NCBI GenBank assembly: GCA_019186965.1
Contig: JABARV010000019.1
Coordinates: 1-35,204 of the forward strand
Source: Turneriella sp.
Lineage (GTDB): Bacteria > Spirochaetota > Leptospiria > Turneriellales > Turneriellaceae
Reading direction: 5' to 3'
DNA: 35,204 bases
The position numbers and the translations under genes were made by a program. Below are positions 16,639-24,631 of the stretch, one piece after another (positions within the stretch are counted from its first letter, which is position 1; each line of letters starts with the position of its first letter). The notes below the pieces were generated by a model. That model made no database searches, was not told the origin of the DNA, and saw only the letters and a program-made list of their open reading frames with translations.

Positions 16639-17356
16639 AGAGTTTATCGCGCCATTCGAGTAAATCCGCAAATTCGTTTGCCAAGTCGTTTTGCGTAAAC
16701 GCAGTACGCAGCGCAGGCTTTAGCGGAATATATTTATCCGCGACAGGCTTTACAAAACTAAGCGTGCCTGCTGCTGTTATATCTGCGTATGTAAAAGTAT
16801 CGAAAAGAAAACGTTTTCCATTAAGCCTTTGGCGAATTTTTAAGAGGACTTCGCGCACCTTACGTTTTTCTTCGGGGATAATCGCATGGCGAAAATCATA
16901 CTTCATAGAAAGGTATGCAGCTGCCAAGTCGGCTAATGGAGAAAGCGTGTTTTTTGCAAATTCGGGAATAAAATCGGGAAGCGCAGCACGCTTTGCCTCT
17001 TCACTTTGGCTAGTTGTATCGGTTGCAATAATGCGGTTTGCCTTGTTAGCGCAGTCTGCTAAATCGTGCCAATTGCGTATTTCATCAGCCAAATCCAATG
17101 GGATAAGCTTTTCTCTATGGCCAGTTCTATCTGCATAATTTACAATGTGCCACGAATCGCTAAAGCTGCGGTTTTCGGTAACTAAAACAGGTACGGTAAG
17201 TTTTCCTGTATAGTTTTTTGTCGCAAACCGCAAAAGAGCGTTTGTGATAAGCGGAACATGTTCCGTGTATTTGTAGCGGATAATATGGTGGTCAAGCGCC
17301 CAACGCGCTTGTTCTGACCAAGGGGAGTAACTAATACCAAAAAGTTGCGCGGCCAT
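16604..17356 (-). CDS. Glutathione S-transferase-like protein
   Basis: A 250-residue two-domain protein with a thioredoxin-fold N-terminus ('LFGISYSPWSEQARWALDHH', residues 5-24), the cis-Pro segment 'TVPVLVTENRSFSDSWHIVNY' near 53-74, and an all-helical C-terminal half. 'SPWSEQARW' holds the serine where GSTs activate the thiol. The C-terminal motif 'FTYADITAAGTLSFVKPV' with its N-capping-box Asp is a GST signature. Whether the substrate is glutathione in a spirochaete is unclear; it could use another thiol or have a non-enzymatic role. It starts two bases after the antiporter stop. Confidence 0.85.
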   Translation of the reverse strand: MAAQLFGISYSPWSEQARWALDHHIIRYKYTEHVPLITNALLRFATKNYTGKLTVPVLVTENRSFSDSWHIVNYADRTGHREKLIPLDLADEIRNWHDLADCANKANRIIATDTTSQSEEAKRAALPDFIPEFAKNTLSPLADLAAAYLSMKYDFRHAIIPEEKRKVREVLLKIRQRLNGKRFLFDTFTYADITAAGTLSFVKPVADKYIPLKPALRTAFTQNDLANEFADLLEWRDKLYADKRGSSHAL

Positions 17357-17358
17357 TT

Positions 17359-18951
17359 TTACCGTAAGAAAATTAAATGGACAAGCGCAAGAACGGGAAC
17401 GAGGATAAGGATGGTGTAAAGCATATACCCAAAGAAAGAAGGCATTTTAATTTTTGCTTCTTCGCACATCGCTTTTACCATGAAGTTGGGAGCGTTCCCG
17501 ATGTACGTATTGGCGCCGAAAAATACCGCTCCAACCGATATTCCCACGAGAATGGTTTCGTTGATTGCTCCGCTTGCCGCATGGACAACAGAACCAGCCG
17601 CCGCGCCAATACTTGCAGTAACCCCTTGGCCTAACGCAAAGAATGTTGCGTAAGAAGGTGCGTTATCCAAGAAAGAGCTTAAAGCACCTGTAATCCAGTA
17701 GAATTGCCAAGGCTCAGAGACGCCCGTTTCTGCGCCACGTGCTTTTAAAATACATAGCGCTGGAATCATTGTGATGAAAATACCAATAAAGAGCGCAGCA
17801 ACTTCGATGATGGGGGCAAATCCGAAGTGGTTTTTATCGCGTGGAGTATGTGGTTGAAAATGGGTCAAGACGCGCATGTTCGCTGTAGACTTACCCTCTT
17901 TTTCAATTTTTGCCAGAAGCGCCTCTTCGTACTCACGCGTTTTTTTGGCTTTTGCAATATGGTCTATAAGAAAAGAGATAAGCGCAAGGCCAAGCATCGC
18001 TGGTTGCTGTAACCACGCCAGCTCAAGAGGACCGTGTTCGGTGTGGTAATCTTTTAAAAACACAACAGACAAAAGCACGCCTGCAATAAGCAGAAAGTTA
18101 ATTCCACCACGGATGCGCAATTTGGTCTTTTGCGTGTCGTCTTTTACTAAGTCTGTTTTGTTTTCGCGTGAATACTGGATATTATCCCAAACAAAAAACA
18201 CAAGGAGTAAAATTGAGGCAGCTGTTAAATAGATGGGCCATAATTTTATCAATGTCCAAAAAAATGGTACGCCGTAGAGGTATCCCATAAAAAGTGGGGG
18301 ATCTCCCACAGGTAGTAAAACTCCGCCGATATTGGATACAAGAAGAATAAAGAAAACAAAGATATGCGTCGTGTGTTTGCGCTCTCGGTTCGTACGGATG
18401 AGAGGACGGATAAGGAGGACAGACGCTCCTGTAGTACCAATGATGCTGGCGATAAGGGTTCCAATCCCGAGTATCGTAGTATTGGTAAGCGGCGTTGCCT
18501 TAAGATCGCCTTCGATGTAAATGCCCCCCGAAATGACAAAGAGGGCTACCAATAAACAAATGAATGCATAGTATTCCTTCAAGGTCTCAATAATAACTTC
18601 AAAACCTAAATGCCCTTGCGTTGCAAGGTACCCAGCCATGATAAAAGCTAAAAGAAGGCTGATGACTGCCTTTACGAGGTTCGATTCCCATAGGTGTGGA
18701 ATTACTAAGGGTAAAATGGCAATAGAAAGTAAAATTATAATAAAAGGAATAACAGTAAAAATGGAAAGTGTTTTTCCTAATTCTTTTTGTGCGTCGACTT
18801 TGGCGGGAGGAATTGCTGCGTGGCTTGCGGTATCTGTAATTTTATTTTCTTTTTGGTTTGTCTGTGCCTGCACAGGCGCTGCGGTTAAATTTCCCACGAA
18901 AGCCAAAAGGCTTACCGCAAGAAAAACAACAATTATTCTCCGTAGTATCAT
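17359..18951 (-). CDS. nhaD: NhaD-type Na+/H+ antiporter (ion transporter superfamily)
   Basis: A 530-residue inner-membrane transporter. An N-terminal signal-like helix (about 4-25) and a soluble linker (~27-62) precede some ten to twelve membrane segments. Motifs of the NhaD group are clear: 'GTTGASVLLIRPLIRTNRER', 'SNIGGVLLPVGDPPLFMGYL', 'ITGALSSFLDNAPSYATFF' and 'GANTYIGNAPNFMVKA'. These proteins exchange cytoplasmic Na+ (or Li+) for protons, giving salt and alkali tolerance or using a sodium gradient. A charged cytoplasmic loop near residues 335-375 is longer than in short relatives. It begins 14 bases after the OmpA-like gene and touches the GST-like gene. Confidence 0.9.
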   Translation of the reverse strand: MILRRIIVVFLAVSLLAFVGNLTAAPVQAQTNQKENKITDTASHAAIPPAKVDAQKELGKTLSIFTVIPFIIILLSIAILPLVIPHLWESNLVKAVISLLLAFIMAGYLATQGHLGFEVIIETLKEYYAFICLLVALFVISGGIYIEGDLKATPLTNTTILGIGTLIASIIGTTGASVLLIRPLIRTNRERKHTTHIFVFFILLVSNIGGVLLPVGDPPLFMGYLYGVPFFWTLIKLWPIYLTAASILLLVFFVWDNIQYSRENKTDLVKDDTQKTKLRIRGGINFLLIAGVLLSVVFLKDYHTEHGPLELAWLQQPAMLGLALISFLIDHIAKAKKTREYEEALLAKIEKEGKSTANMRVLTHFQPHTPRDKNHFGFAPIIEVAALFIGIFITMIPALCILKARGAETGVSEPWQFYWITGALSSFLDNAPSYATFFALGQGVTASIGAAAGSVVHAASGAINETILVGISVGAVFFGANTYIGNAPNFMVKAMCEEAKIKMPSFFGYMLYTILILVPVLALVHLIFLR

Positions 18952-18965
18952 ATTTACCTTTCCTT

Positions 18966-19853
18966 TTATTCGAGTATTTTAAAAGACACGCGCCGGTTAC
19001 TGATGCGCCCGCTTACAGTTCTATTATCAGCGATAGGCTCGCTATCTGCAACGCCACGCACTTTGATATTTTGTGCACTAAATCCACGTTTTATAAGCGC
19101 GTCCTTGACGGTGTTGGCGCGTTTAAGTGAAATTATTTCGTTAATTTTGCGGGTACCCAAAGAACAGGTGTGGCCAGTAATTTCTAAACGTAAGTTTTCG
19201 TTCTTTGTGCGCTCTATAAGTGCGTCGAGAGTTTTTTCTGCTACGGGAGAGAGCGTGGTTTTCTCGGCTATAAAATTTAATTTTGTCGCCTCTATAAACG
19301 TTTTTAGTTCAGCGGAAACCTGGTGTTGGGAAGTGGGAGGTCTTGTTTCCACTTTAGGAGATAAAGGGGCAGGGCTAGGCAAAGCACAATTTATTTTGTG
19401 CGTAATGAAATAGTATGCAATGGCGAGTAAGATGAGTAAAAAAAGAGCGAGTAAAATTTGTTTTAACGCAGATGGCTTCTTTGGGGTTTCAATGGGTAGA
19501 GCCTTATTTTCTATAGTTACTTCAGGTTTTGTTGGTATGGCTATTTTGGGAGGAGTGCTTTGCTTTTGGTTTTTACTGCGCGGGGCCTTTTTAGACGCTG
19601 CCCACTTGCGTATTTCTGTACGAAAGAAAGAATCGGCTTCTTTTGTAAATTTATAGTGCTTTCGTATATACTCCATTGTCGATTTTTCAATCGCCGAATA
19701 TGTATTGGAGTCTTTGACCACCCTAAGCAGGGTTTTGGCGTCTTGTATTGAAATACGCCCGTCACCTTTTCCCGAGGTGAGGCCCTCTGCAAGCTCGACA
19801 AGGCGCCTGTCGTATTTTTTACCTTTGATTTTGGTGTAATAATTGAGCGCCAT
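18966..19853 (-). CDS. Inner-membrane OmpA-like anchor with cytoplasmic EF-hand-like domain
   Basis: A 295-residue protein with an unusual order: a cytoplasmic N-terminal domain (1-~90) containing 'SGKGDGRISIQDAKTLLRVV' (27-46, resembling a dockerin or half EF-hand) and 'YIRKHYKFTKEADSFFRTE'; a Pro/Lys linker; one membrane helix (132-150); then a periplasmic OmpA peptidoglycan-binding domain (~193-294) with 'LKRANTVKDALIKRG' and 'GRISNRRVSF'. The usual Asp in 'GHTD' is Cys (GHTCSLG), which may weaken binding to diaminopimelate or ornithine peptidoglycan. Topology resembles MotB, but the stator plug and ion-binding Asp are not seen. First gene of the long minus-strand run, so it probably tethers the membrane to the cell wall. 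Confidence 0.82.
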   Translation of the reverse strand: MALNYYTKIKGKKYDRRLVELAEGLTSGKGDGRISIQDAKTLLRVVKDSNTYSAIEKSTMEYIRKHYKFTKEADSFFRTEIRKWAASKKAPRSKNQKQSTPPKIAIPTKPEVTIENKALPIETPKKPSALKQILLALFLLILLAIAYYFITHKINCALPSPAPLSPKVETRPPTSQHQVSAELKTFIEATKLNFIAEKTTLSPVAEKTLDALIERTKNENLRLEITGHTCSLGTRKINEIISLKRANTVKDALIKRGFSAQNIKVRGVADSEPIADNRTVSGRISNRRVSFKILE

Positions 19854-19950
19854 GTTTTCTACTATTGCCTATGCCTATAGGCTCCTCGTTTTTTTTGCAG
19901 ACGATGTCAATAGATTTTATGAATGTAAGTATTGGCTCATGAGGTTCTTA

Positions 19951-20160
19951 GAGCCTGTGCGCCAACTCGCTGGAGCAATTTTTTTGCAAATTTTTGTACG
20001 CTATTTTGCACAAATTCCTCCGCGAATTGTGCAAATTCGCTCTGCAAGGGGCGAAGACGCCCGAATTTGTGCAAAATTTCGCACTTTTAAGCGAACCGCG
20101 TACAAAAATTCGCAAAAAAATTGCCTCCTATAAGCGCTGCGCGAGTTGGCGCACAGGCTC
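19951..20160. mobile_element. MITE-like palindromic element, 210 bp
   Basis: Perfect 20 bp terminal inverted repeats (GAGCCTGTGCGCCAACTCGC at 19951-19970; its complement at 20141-20160), flanked on both sides by TTA (19948-19950 and 20161-20163), a possible 3 bp target duplication. Inside, 19972-20001 nearly matches the complement of 20098-20128, ATTTTGCACAAATTC (20003-20017) pairs perfectly with 20063-20077, and two small hairpins cap the structure (20022-20040 and 20049-20062). It has no coding capacity. It sits between the hydrolase and the OmpA-like gene. Confidence 0.75.
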
Positions 20161-20181
20161 TTAGGGATACCGCACAAACCG

Positions 20182-21189
20182 CTAGGTATTTAAAAAACTT
20201 AAACTTAACTGTGCGAGCTTTCCTGTTTGTTCAAGGGGAGGCATGTGCGCAGCATTCGGAAGTACCACGTAGCGAGAATCTTTTATAATGCGGTGCATCC
20301 AACTGCCGATAGACTCTGGAAAAAAGCCGTCACGGTCACCCCAAACAATCAGCGTTGGGGTACGGATAGAGGCAAATTTTTTGACTTGCTCTGCTTTTTT
20401 CTTTTCAATAACGTCACTATCCGTGACATCTCCCATAAGATCAAGGAAGATTTTGTGGTACCAGTTTCGGTTTGCCGAAAACTTCATGAACAGGTAGTTT
20501 TTCACAGGAAGCGGCGCCATATTAGGGTTTATAAAAATAAGACGAAAAAAATTACGGAAATCTTCGTACGAAGATACCTCGAACGGGTTTTGGCCATTGA
20601 GTATCCGTTCGTAGATGTTATCCCCGTCATGCGTTGGCACAAGGCCTGCCGCAGAAATCATAATAAGCTTTTGTATACGGTTTGGTATTTTTATCGCTAA
20701 TTCAGCGGCAATTGCACCGCCCAGGGAATGGCCGGCGAGAACAAAACGGTCGCAGTGCATCTTATCGATAAAGCGTAGAAGCCAAGACGAAAACTGGTCG
20801 GGTGTGTACACGACACGCGCAGGTTTCTCGCTCTCGCCAAATCCGGGGATATCAGGCGCAATTACGTGGTAGCGGCGCGAAAGTTGGTGTGCGTACGGTA
20901 GAACGCCATCTTTGCTATCCGAAAAGCCGTGCAGTATGATTAACTTCGGCAACTGCGGTCTACCCCATTCAAGGTATTTTACCGTGATGTCTCCCAAAAA
21001 TGCGCTTCCCAGGCGTGCGCCGGTAGCTTTACGCCGTGTGGCAATATAGACGTTGTATAAGTTTTCTCCCAAGTTCCAGCGGATGCTTTGTGGAACAAAG
21101 CGGGTATAAGCAGCGTTGAGGAAGTAATCCAAGTCGATGCTTTGGAAGAGGTTGTTTTGCTTTTCGGCAAACGCCGCGAGCGTAGGCAT
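20182..21189 (-). CDS. Alpha/beta hydrolase
   Basis: A 335-residue alpha/beta-hydrolase fold enzyme, probably an esterase or lipase-like hydrolase. The oxyanion 'LHGFSDSKDG', the strand-turn 'VIAPDIPGFGESEKP', the nucleophile elbow 'LAGHSLGGAIAAELA' (Ser155 from the chosen start), the acid in 'IVWGDRDGFFP' and the histidine in 'LPNAAHMPPLEQ' complete the triad. About 65 residues precede the core, a longer N-terminus than usual. The start is ATG at 21189; a TTG at 21201 is in frame but has no ribosome-binding site. Substrate unknown. It stands alone, flanked by the MITE-like element and the Fur-box region. Confidence 0.88.
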   Translation of the reverse strand: MPTLAAFAEKQNNLFQSIDLDYFLNAAYTRFVPQSIRWNLGENLYNVYIATRRKATGARLGSAFLGDITVKYLEWGRPQLPKLIILHGFSDSKDGVLPYAHQLSRRYHVIAPDIPGFGESEKPARVVYTPDQFSSWLLRFIDKMHCDRFVLAGHSLGGAIAAELAIKIPNRIQKLIMISAAGLVPTHDGDNIYERILNGQNPFEVSSYEDFRNFFRLIFINPNMAPLPVKNYLFMKFSANRNWYHKIFLDLMGDVTDSDVIEKKKAEQVKKFASIRTPTLIVWGDRDGFFPESIGSWMHRIIKDSRYVVLPNAAHMPPLEQTGKLAQLSLSFLNT

Positions 21190-21201
21190 GCGCCATGCCA
21201 A

Positions 21202-21446
21202 CGATGGCTGTTAGAGCGTATAGCAAAAATGAACACTTGTTCATTAGTTGGCGCACAGCGCAGTGCCTCCGAAGGCAGAACAACGATAAACGGTATATCG
21301 CGACTTGGCATAAGTAGCGCCGGATTTCCATAGCTATGGGAAATTGTGGGAAAGTATTCGCAATTAATGGATAGAATAGCAAAAATTTCAATATTATGTC
21401 ACATTAGGGGATAACTATCCAGAAGTAATCGCAAAGATTCTGTGCA
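21202..21446. other. Gene-free region between hydrolase and Fur box
   Basis: No convincing gene. It holds a CCATAGCTATGG palindrome (21328-21339) within a longer near-palindrome TTTCCATAGCTATGGGAAA, the same core as the long inverted repeat at 3818-3857. It probably contains the divergent promoters of the hydrolase (-) and the Fur-box gene (+), but I cannot fix their boxes. Confidence 0.45.
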
Positions 21447-21465
21447 GATAATGAGAATCATTATC
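21447..21465. promoter_or_regulatory. Fur box
   Basis: GATAATGAGAATCATTATC matches the 19 bp Fur consensus GATAATGATAATCATTATC at 18 of 19 positions. It is 41 bases upstream of the ATG of a small plus-strand gene (21507). Iron-loaded Fur would be expected to repress from here. The Fur gene itself is not in the window. Confidence 0.85.
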
Positions 21466-21506
21466 TATTGTGTTGACCGTGTAGCAGCGATTCAGAGGGT
21501 GTCGCT

Positions 21507-21728
21507 ATGGAAAAGCATAGCACTCCCCCCTGTGGTGAACTTCTTAGTTGTGGAAAGGTGGCTCGCGCAGATATTTTTCCTTGTGGGCATATTGTTTTGG
21601 CGTTCGACACACTCAAAATTGCGTTTGCGCGTGAAGACTTCACCGACTTCGCGCATACTATTGCGCTGGCTCTATCCAATTTATCGTACCGTGACATCGA
21701 ACGTGCCCAATGGGGCCTTTTTATGTAG
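21507..21728 (+). CDS. Small Cys/His protein under a Fur box
   Basis: A 73-residue protein with C9, C15, C26 and H28 in its first third ('[20 protein letters not shown]'), then an amphipathic pattern '[18 protein letters not shown]'. The C-x-H plus F-x-x-x-x-I-x-F-x-R-x-x-F pattern recalls short proteins found beside iron-uptake genes in other phyla; this is memory, not a search result. AGAGGG lies seven bases before the ATG, and a near-consensus Fur box lies 41 bases before it. A GCTATG/CATAGC hairpin (21504-21509, 21516-21521) would bury the start codon. It could bind iron or another metal. Its last 48 bases overlap the chemoreceptor gene tail-to-tail. Confidence 0.6.
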   Translation: MEKHSTPPCGELLSCGKVARADIFPCGHIVLAFDTLKIAFAREDFTDFAHTIALALSNLSYRDIERAQWGLFM

Positions 21729-23306
21729 CAACCGAAAAAAGCCCACAAGTTCATCCAGACGGCCTGCCTTTTCATTAAATTCGGTAGAGAGGTTTTTTAC
21801 CTGGGCGCTTGTTGAAACGACGCGCTCGGTTGTTTCGCTAATATGCGTTAAGTTTGTGTTTAGTGCGTGGCCTGTTGCTGTAGCTATATTTTCTGTAAGT
21901 TGCGAGTTCAGTTTACTCTGCTGGCTTATTTTTTCAAATTCTGTATTTACGTCTGTAACGGCGTTTTTACCACCTTCAGTCTTTTGGCGTGAGAGTCTGA
22001 TGGCATCATCTATTTTCTGAGAATTTCCCTTTGTTTGCTCGGAAAGCTTGGAGATTTCTGCAGCGACGACGGCAAAGCCCCTGCCAGCGTCTCCTGCGCG
22101 GGCGGCTTCGATGGTTGCATTGAGGGCAAGCAAATTTACTTGTTGCGCAATTTCGTTAATGAGTTCGACGCTTGCATTAATTTTAACGCTCTGTTGTTCT
22201 ATCTCGGTCATGCGTTCTGCAAGTTCTTTCACTGCGTGTGCGCCGTTTTGTACTGCGGCTGTCGATTCAGCACTGTTAGCATGCGCTTGCGTTACAGACT
22301 TCTTTACGTTCTCGATACGTGTCGAAATTTCTTTTATACTCGCTTCTTGCTCATACGCAGATTGGTTAAGTTCTTGAGATGTTTGCGCAAGCGTGATAGC
22401 GTCCGTTTTCAGTTGGCTGGCTTCGTTACGTATTTCGCTTACTACTAAATGCCACTTTTTTACCTGTTGATTAATTAAGTTTCCAATATTGGAGATGTCT
22501 TGGGCACCAAATTGTGGAACAGAGATGGATAAATCTCCTGTAGTGATCTCTTCTATTTTCTGCGTTGTTTCGACAAGCGCTGCCTTAAAAGTAGAGTGTG
22601 TTAAATACGCCGTATAAAGCGCGAAAGCAAAAATAACGCTTATGGCCCCAATACTATGCGCCACGGGATTTGCTGCAAAAATTTTCGCAGCAGTGGGCAC
22701 ATGCAACAAGTAAGAAAAGAAATAAACCGCAACAAGAGTTAATCCCAATGCGCCGCAAAGGAATCTACCTGAAAAGCTGAATGTCCTATATTCATTTTTT
22801 GAGAGCGAAATAGAGCTGAGGATTGGAAGCCGTTGGAGTGAAGCCATTGTCGCTTCGGTGAGAGTAACCGTCATGTACCATGAAAGCATTCCCCCTGCTG
22901 TGGGCAGCATAACTAAGTTTGCTACCATTATTGTAGGTACATCGTGGCGTGCCATGAAAATAAAATAAAGCGTGAGCATAGCAAAGTACCAGCGGCATAG
23001 GGAGAGAATACCCTCGAAAAAAGGGTAATGCAAAAGGCGTATTTTGAGTGCTTTTATTTTTTCTGGCGAAGTTTCGTTTTCTAAGGAGCGCAGAAGAGGG
23101 GTGAGCTTAATCCAGCGTACGAAGGCGTGGGAGAGAAAATCTTGCACCCCTGCGTACCCCATACAGAAAATGAAATCGATTATTTGTTCTTTTGAAAGAT
23201 TGCCGATAAGTAGAAAAAAATATCCAATAAAGGGTATAAAAACAGCAACTGTCAATGTTTGGTTGTGCAAAGTGAGTTGCCAGAAAAGTTTTTTGCTTTT
23301 TTCCAT
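21681..23306 (-). CDS. Methyl-accepting chemotaxis protein with six-helix membrane domain
   Basis: A 541-residue chemoreceptor. The N-terminal ~250 residues carry about six membrane helices (e.g. '[18 protein letters not shown]', '[13 protein letters not shown]', '[19 protein letters not shown]', '[18 protein letters not shown]') instead of one periplasmic sensor domain. A HAMP-like piece with '[13 protein letters not shown]' follows. The signalling hairpin tip is intact: '[38 protein letters not shown]'. It ends with '[11 protein letters not shown]' and a ~15-residue tail overlapping the Fur-box gene. The multi-helix sensor suggests it senses a membrane-borne or energy-related signal. It is divergent from the chemotaxis operon and likely feeds it. 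No clear ribosome-binding site. Confidence 0.9.
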   Translation of the reverse strand: MEKSKKLFWQLTLHNQTLTVAVFIPFIGYFFLLIGNLSKEQIIDFIFCMGYAGVQDFLSHAFVRWIKLTPLLRSLENETSPEKIKALKIRLLHYPFFEGILSLCRWYFAMLTLYFIFMARHDVPTIMVANLVMLPTAGGMLSWYMTVTLTEATMASLQRLPILSSISLSKNEYRTFSFSGRFLCGALGLTLVAVYFFSYLLHVPTAAKIFAANPVAHSIGAISVIFAFALYTAYLTHSTFKAALVETTQKIEEITTGDLSISVPQFGAQDISNIGNLINQQVKKWHLVVSEIRNEASQLKTDAITLAQTSQELNQSAYEQEASIKEISTRIENVKKSVTQAHANSAESTAAVQNGAHAVKELAERMTEIEQQSVKINASVELINEIAQQVNLLALNATIEAARAGDAGRGFAVVAAEISKLSEQTKGNSQKIDDAIRLSRQKTEGGKNAVTDVNTEFEKISQQSKLNSQLTENIATATGHALNTNLTHISETTERVVSTSAQVKNLSTEFNEKAGRLDELVGFFRLLHKKAPLGTFDVTVR

Positions 23307-23505
23307 GGTAATTTTACAACATTTCTCGATAGATTATCGGGCTCTACTTTTGCTTTTCTTGAGGATTATCAAACGGTTTGGTATTAAATTTGTGCGCTAA
23401 ACGAAAGCTTGGATTCTTATTGAGCCCAATAAGCCAGATGCTATTTTCTCGAAAAAAGTCATTTATATAAGTATTCCTACGTATTTAGGCAAGTAAATCC
23501 GCCAA

Positions 23506-23533
23506 TTGACTTTTTGAAAAAATCGGTTATATT
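23506..23533 (+). promoter_or_regulatory. Sigma-70-type promoter of the chemotaxis operon
   Basis: TTGACT (23506-23511) and TATATT (23528-23533) are separated by 16 bases, 40 bases upstream of the cheX ATG. No sigma-28 consensus was found here, so this chemotaxis operon is probably under housekeeping control. Confidence 0.6.
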
Positions 23534-23573
23534 CACGCATGATTTGTCGAGGGAACACCAAAAAGGAGCATAA

Positions 23574-24071
23574 ATGCAAGCAACAACAACAAGACAACAA
23601 AACCTTGCGGAGAAAATAAAGCTCAAAATGGCACACCTTTTTTCCATGAAAGAAAAACAGCGCCTTGTTTTAGGCGAGTTTTTGAATTCAGAGGTGATGA
23701 ACTTCAACGAACCTGCGCATGGTATCGAACGGTATAACCTCACCTACGGGCTTGATCTTTTAGGTTCGCTTTCAGGGCGCGTAATTTTAAATTTAGAAAG
23801 TAGTTTGGCGCATGCAGTCGCGGCGATTCTTTTTGCAAGCGAAGGGCCAATATCCGATGAAGACATGGATGTCTCGATGCAAGAGCTACTCAATATTTTT
23901 GGAGGCCACCTTGTAACGGCGTTTAATGAGTTAGGGCACGATTTAGACATTGCAACGCCAGAGCGCACCACGGAAGATTTTTTAAGCATGGAAGGTGTCC
24001 GCCGCATCTTGTTCCGCTTTTCGTGTTTGGGGCGCATTATACAATTTGTGGTCGTTCTTAAAAGCGAGTAG
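23574..24071 (+). CDS. cheX: CheX-type CheY-P phosphatase
   Basis: A 165-residue member of the CheC/CheX/FliY phosphatase family, which removes phosphate from CheY in organisms without CheZ. The catalytic E-x-x-N is E104-L-L-N107 in 'MQELLNIFGGHLVTAFNELG', followed by 'HDLDIATPE', the usual Pro-containing turn. 'LSGRVILNLESSLAHAVA' forms the conserved strand-helix before it. Only one ExxN is present, as in CheX and unlike CheC. The start follows AAGGAG by five bases. First gene of the chemotaxis operon; cheW follows nine bases after the stop. Confidence 0.88.
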   Translation: MQATTTRQQNLAEKIKLKMAHLFSMKEKQRLVLGEFLNSEVMNFNEPAHGIERYNLTYGLDLLGSLSGRVILNLESSLAHAVAAILFASEGPISDEDMDVSMQELLNIFGGHLVTAFNELGHDLDIATPERTTEDFLSMEGVRRILFRFSCLGRIIQFVVVLKSE

Positions 24072-24080
24072 GGGATAAAA

Positions 24081-24590
24081 ATGGAAGCTGCAATGGTACC
24101 TTATACATCTTTTATTGCAGCGCGCCGTTTAGGCACGGGCGTTGAGGTTGCCGACAGGGCAATGGACGACGGTGATGAAATATCCATCATTCTTTTTGAA
24201 ATTGGAAAAACACAGTTTGCCCTTCCCACGCTACGTGTTGTCGAAGTCGTGCGTGTTTCCGAAATTGTAAAAATTCCACGCTCGCCATCTTTTATCGAAG
24301 GGGTTATTGAAGTGCGCGACGAAGTTTTGCCCGTCATTGACATGCGCAAAAAATTGGGAGCGTTTGCAAAAAAATACGACGAGTGGACTATCATCATCGC
24401 GGAAGTGCAACACCTTAAAACAGGATTCATTGTAGATAGCGCAAAAAAAGTAATTACCCTAACAGGCGACGAACTCCAAAATTTGGGTTCTGCTGTAACC
24501 GGCGCAGAATCGCGTTACATCTACCGCACAATAAACCGCGACAAAACGCCGATTGTCATTTTAAATTTGGATACTCTTATGAACGAATAA
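24081..24590 (+). CDS. cheW: Chemotaxis coupling protein CheW
   Basis: A 169-residue CheW, the adaptor that links receptors to CheA in the array. The SH3-like core starts after ~30 extra N-terminal residues with 'ISIILFEIGKTQFALPTLRV' and includes 'IPRSPSFIEGVIEVRDEVLPVIDM', the classic strand pair and receptor-contact region. It is one of three CheW-type domains in the operon; the others are the P5 domain of CheA and the fused domain in the gene at 26308. AGGGGAT precedes the start. A 41-base gap separates it from cheA, which has its own GAGGAGGTG ribosome-binding site. Confidence 0.93.
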   Translation: MEAAMVPYTSFIAARRLGTGVEVADRAMDDGDEISIILFEIGKTQFALPTLRVVEVVRVSEIVKIPRSPSFIEGVIEVRDEVLPVIDMRKKLGAFAKKYDEWTIIIAEVQHLKTGFIVDSAKKVITLTGDELQNLGSAVTGAESRYIYRTINRDKTPIVILNLDTLMNE

Positions 24591-24631
24591 GAGATAGAAT
24601 CTTTAGCTGCAGTTGAAGAGGAGGTGCGCAC

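Noticed and set aside
18665-18690. tRNA-like 'GGTTCGATTCCC' sequence
   Set aside because: It lies inside the NhaD coding sequence, and no acceptor, D-arm or anticodon arm can be built around it.
21442-22020. Plus-strand 192-codon frame over the six-TM chemoreceptor
   Set aside because: Its sequence is a reverse-frame reading of the receptor's conserved signalling hairpin, and its start lies inside the Fur box.
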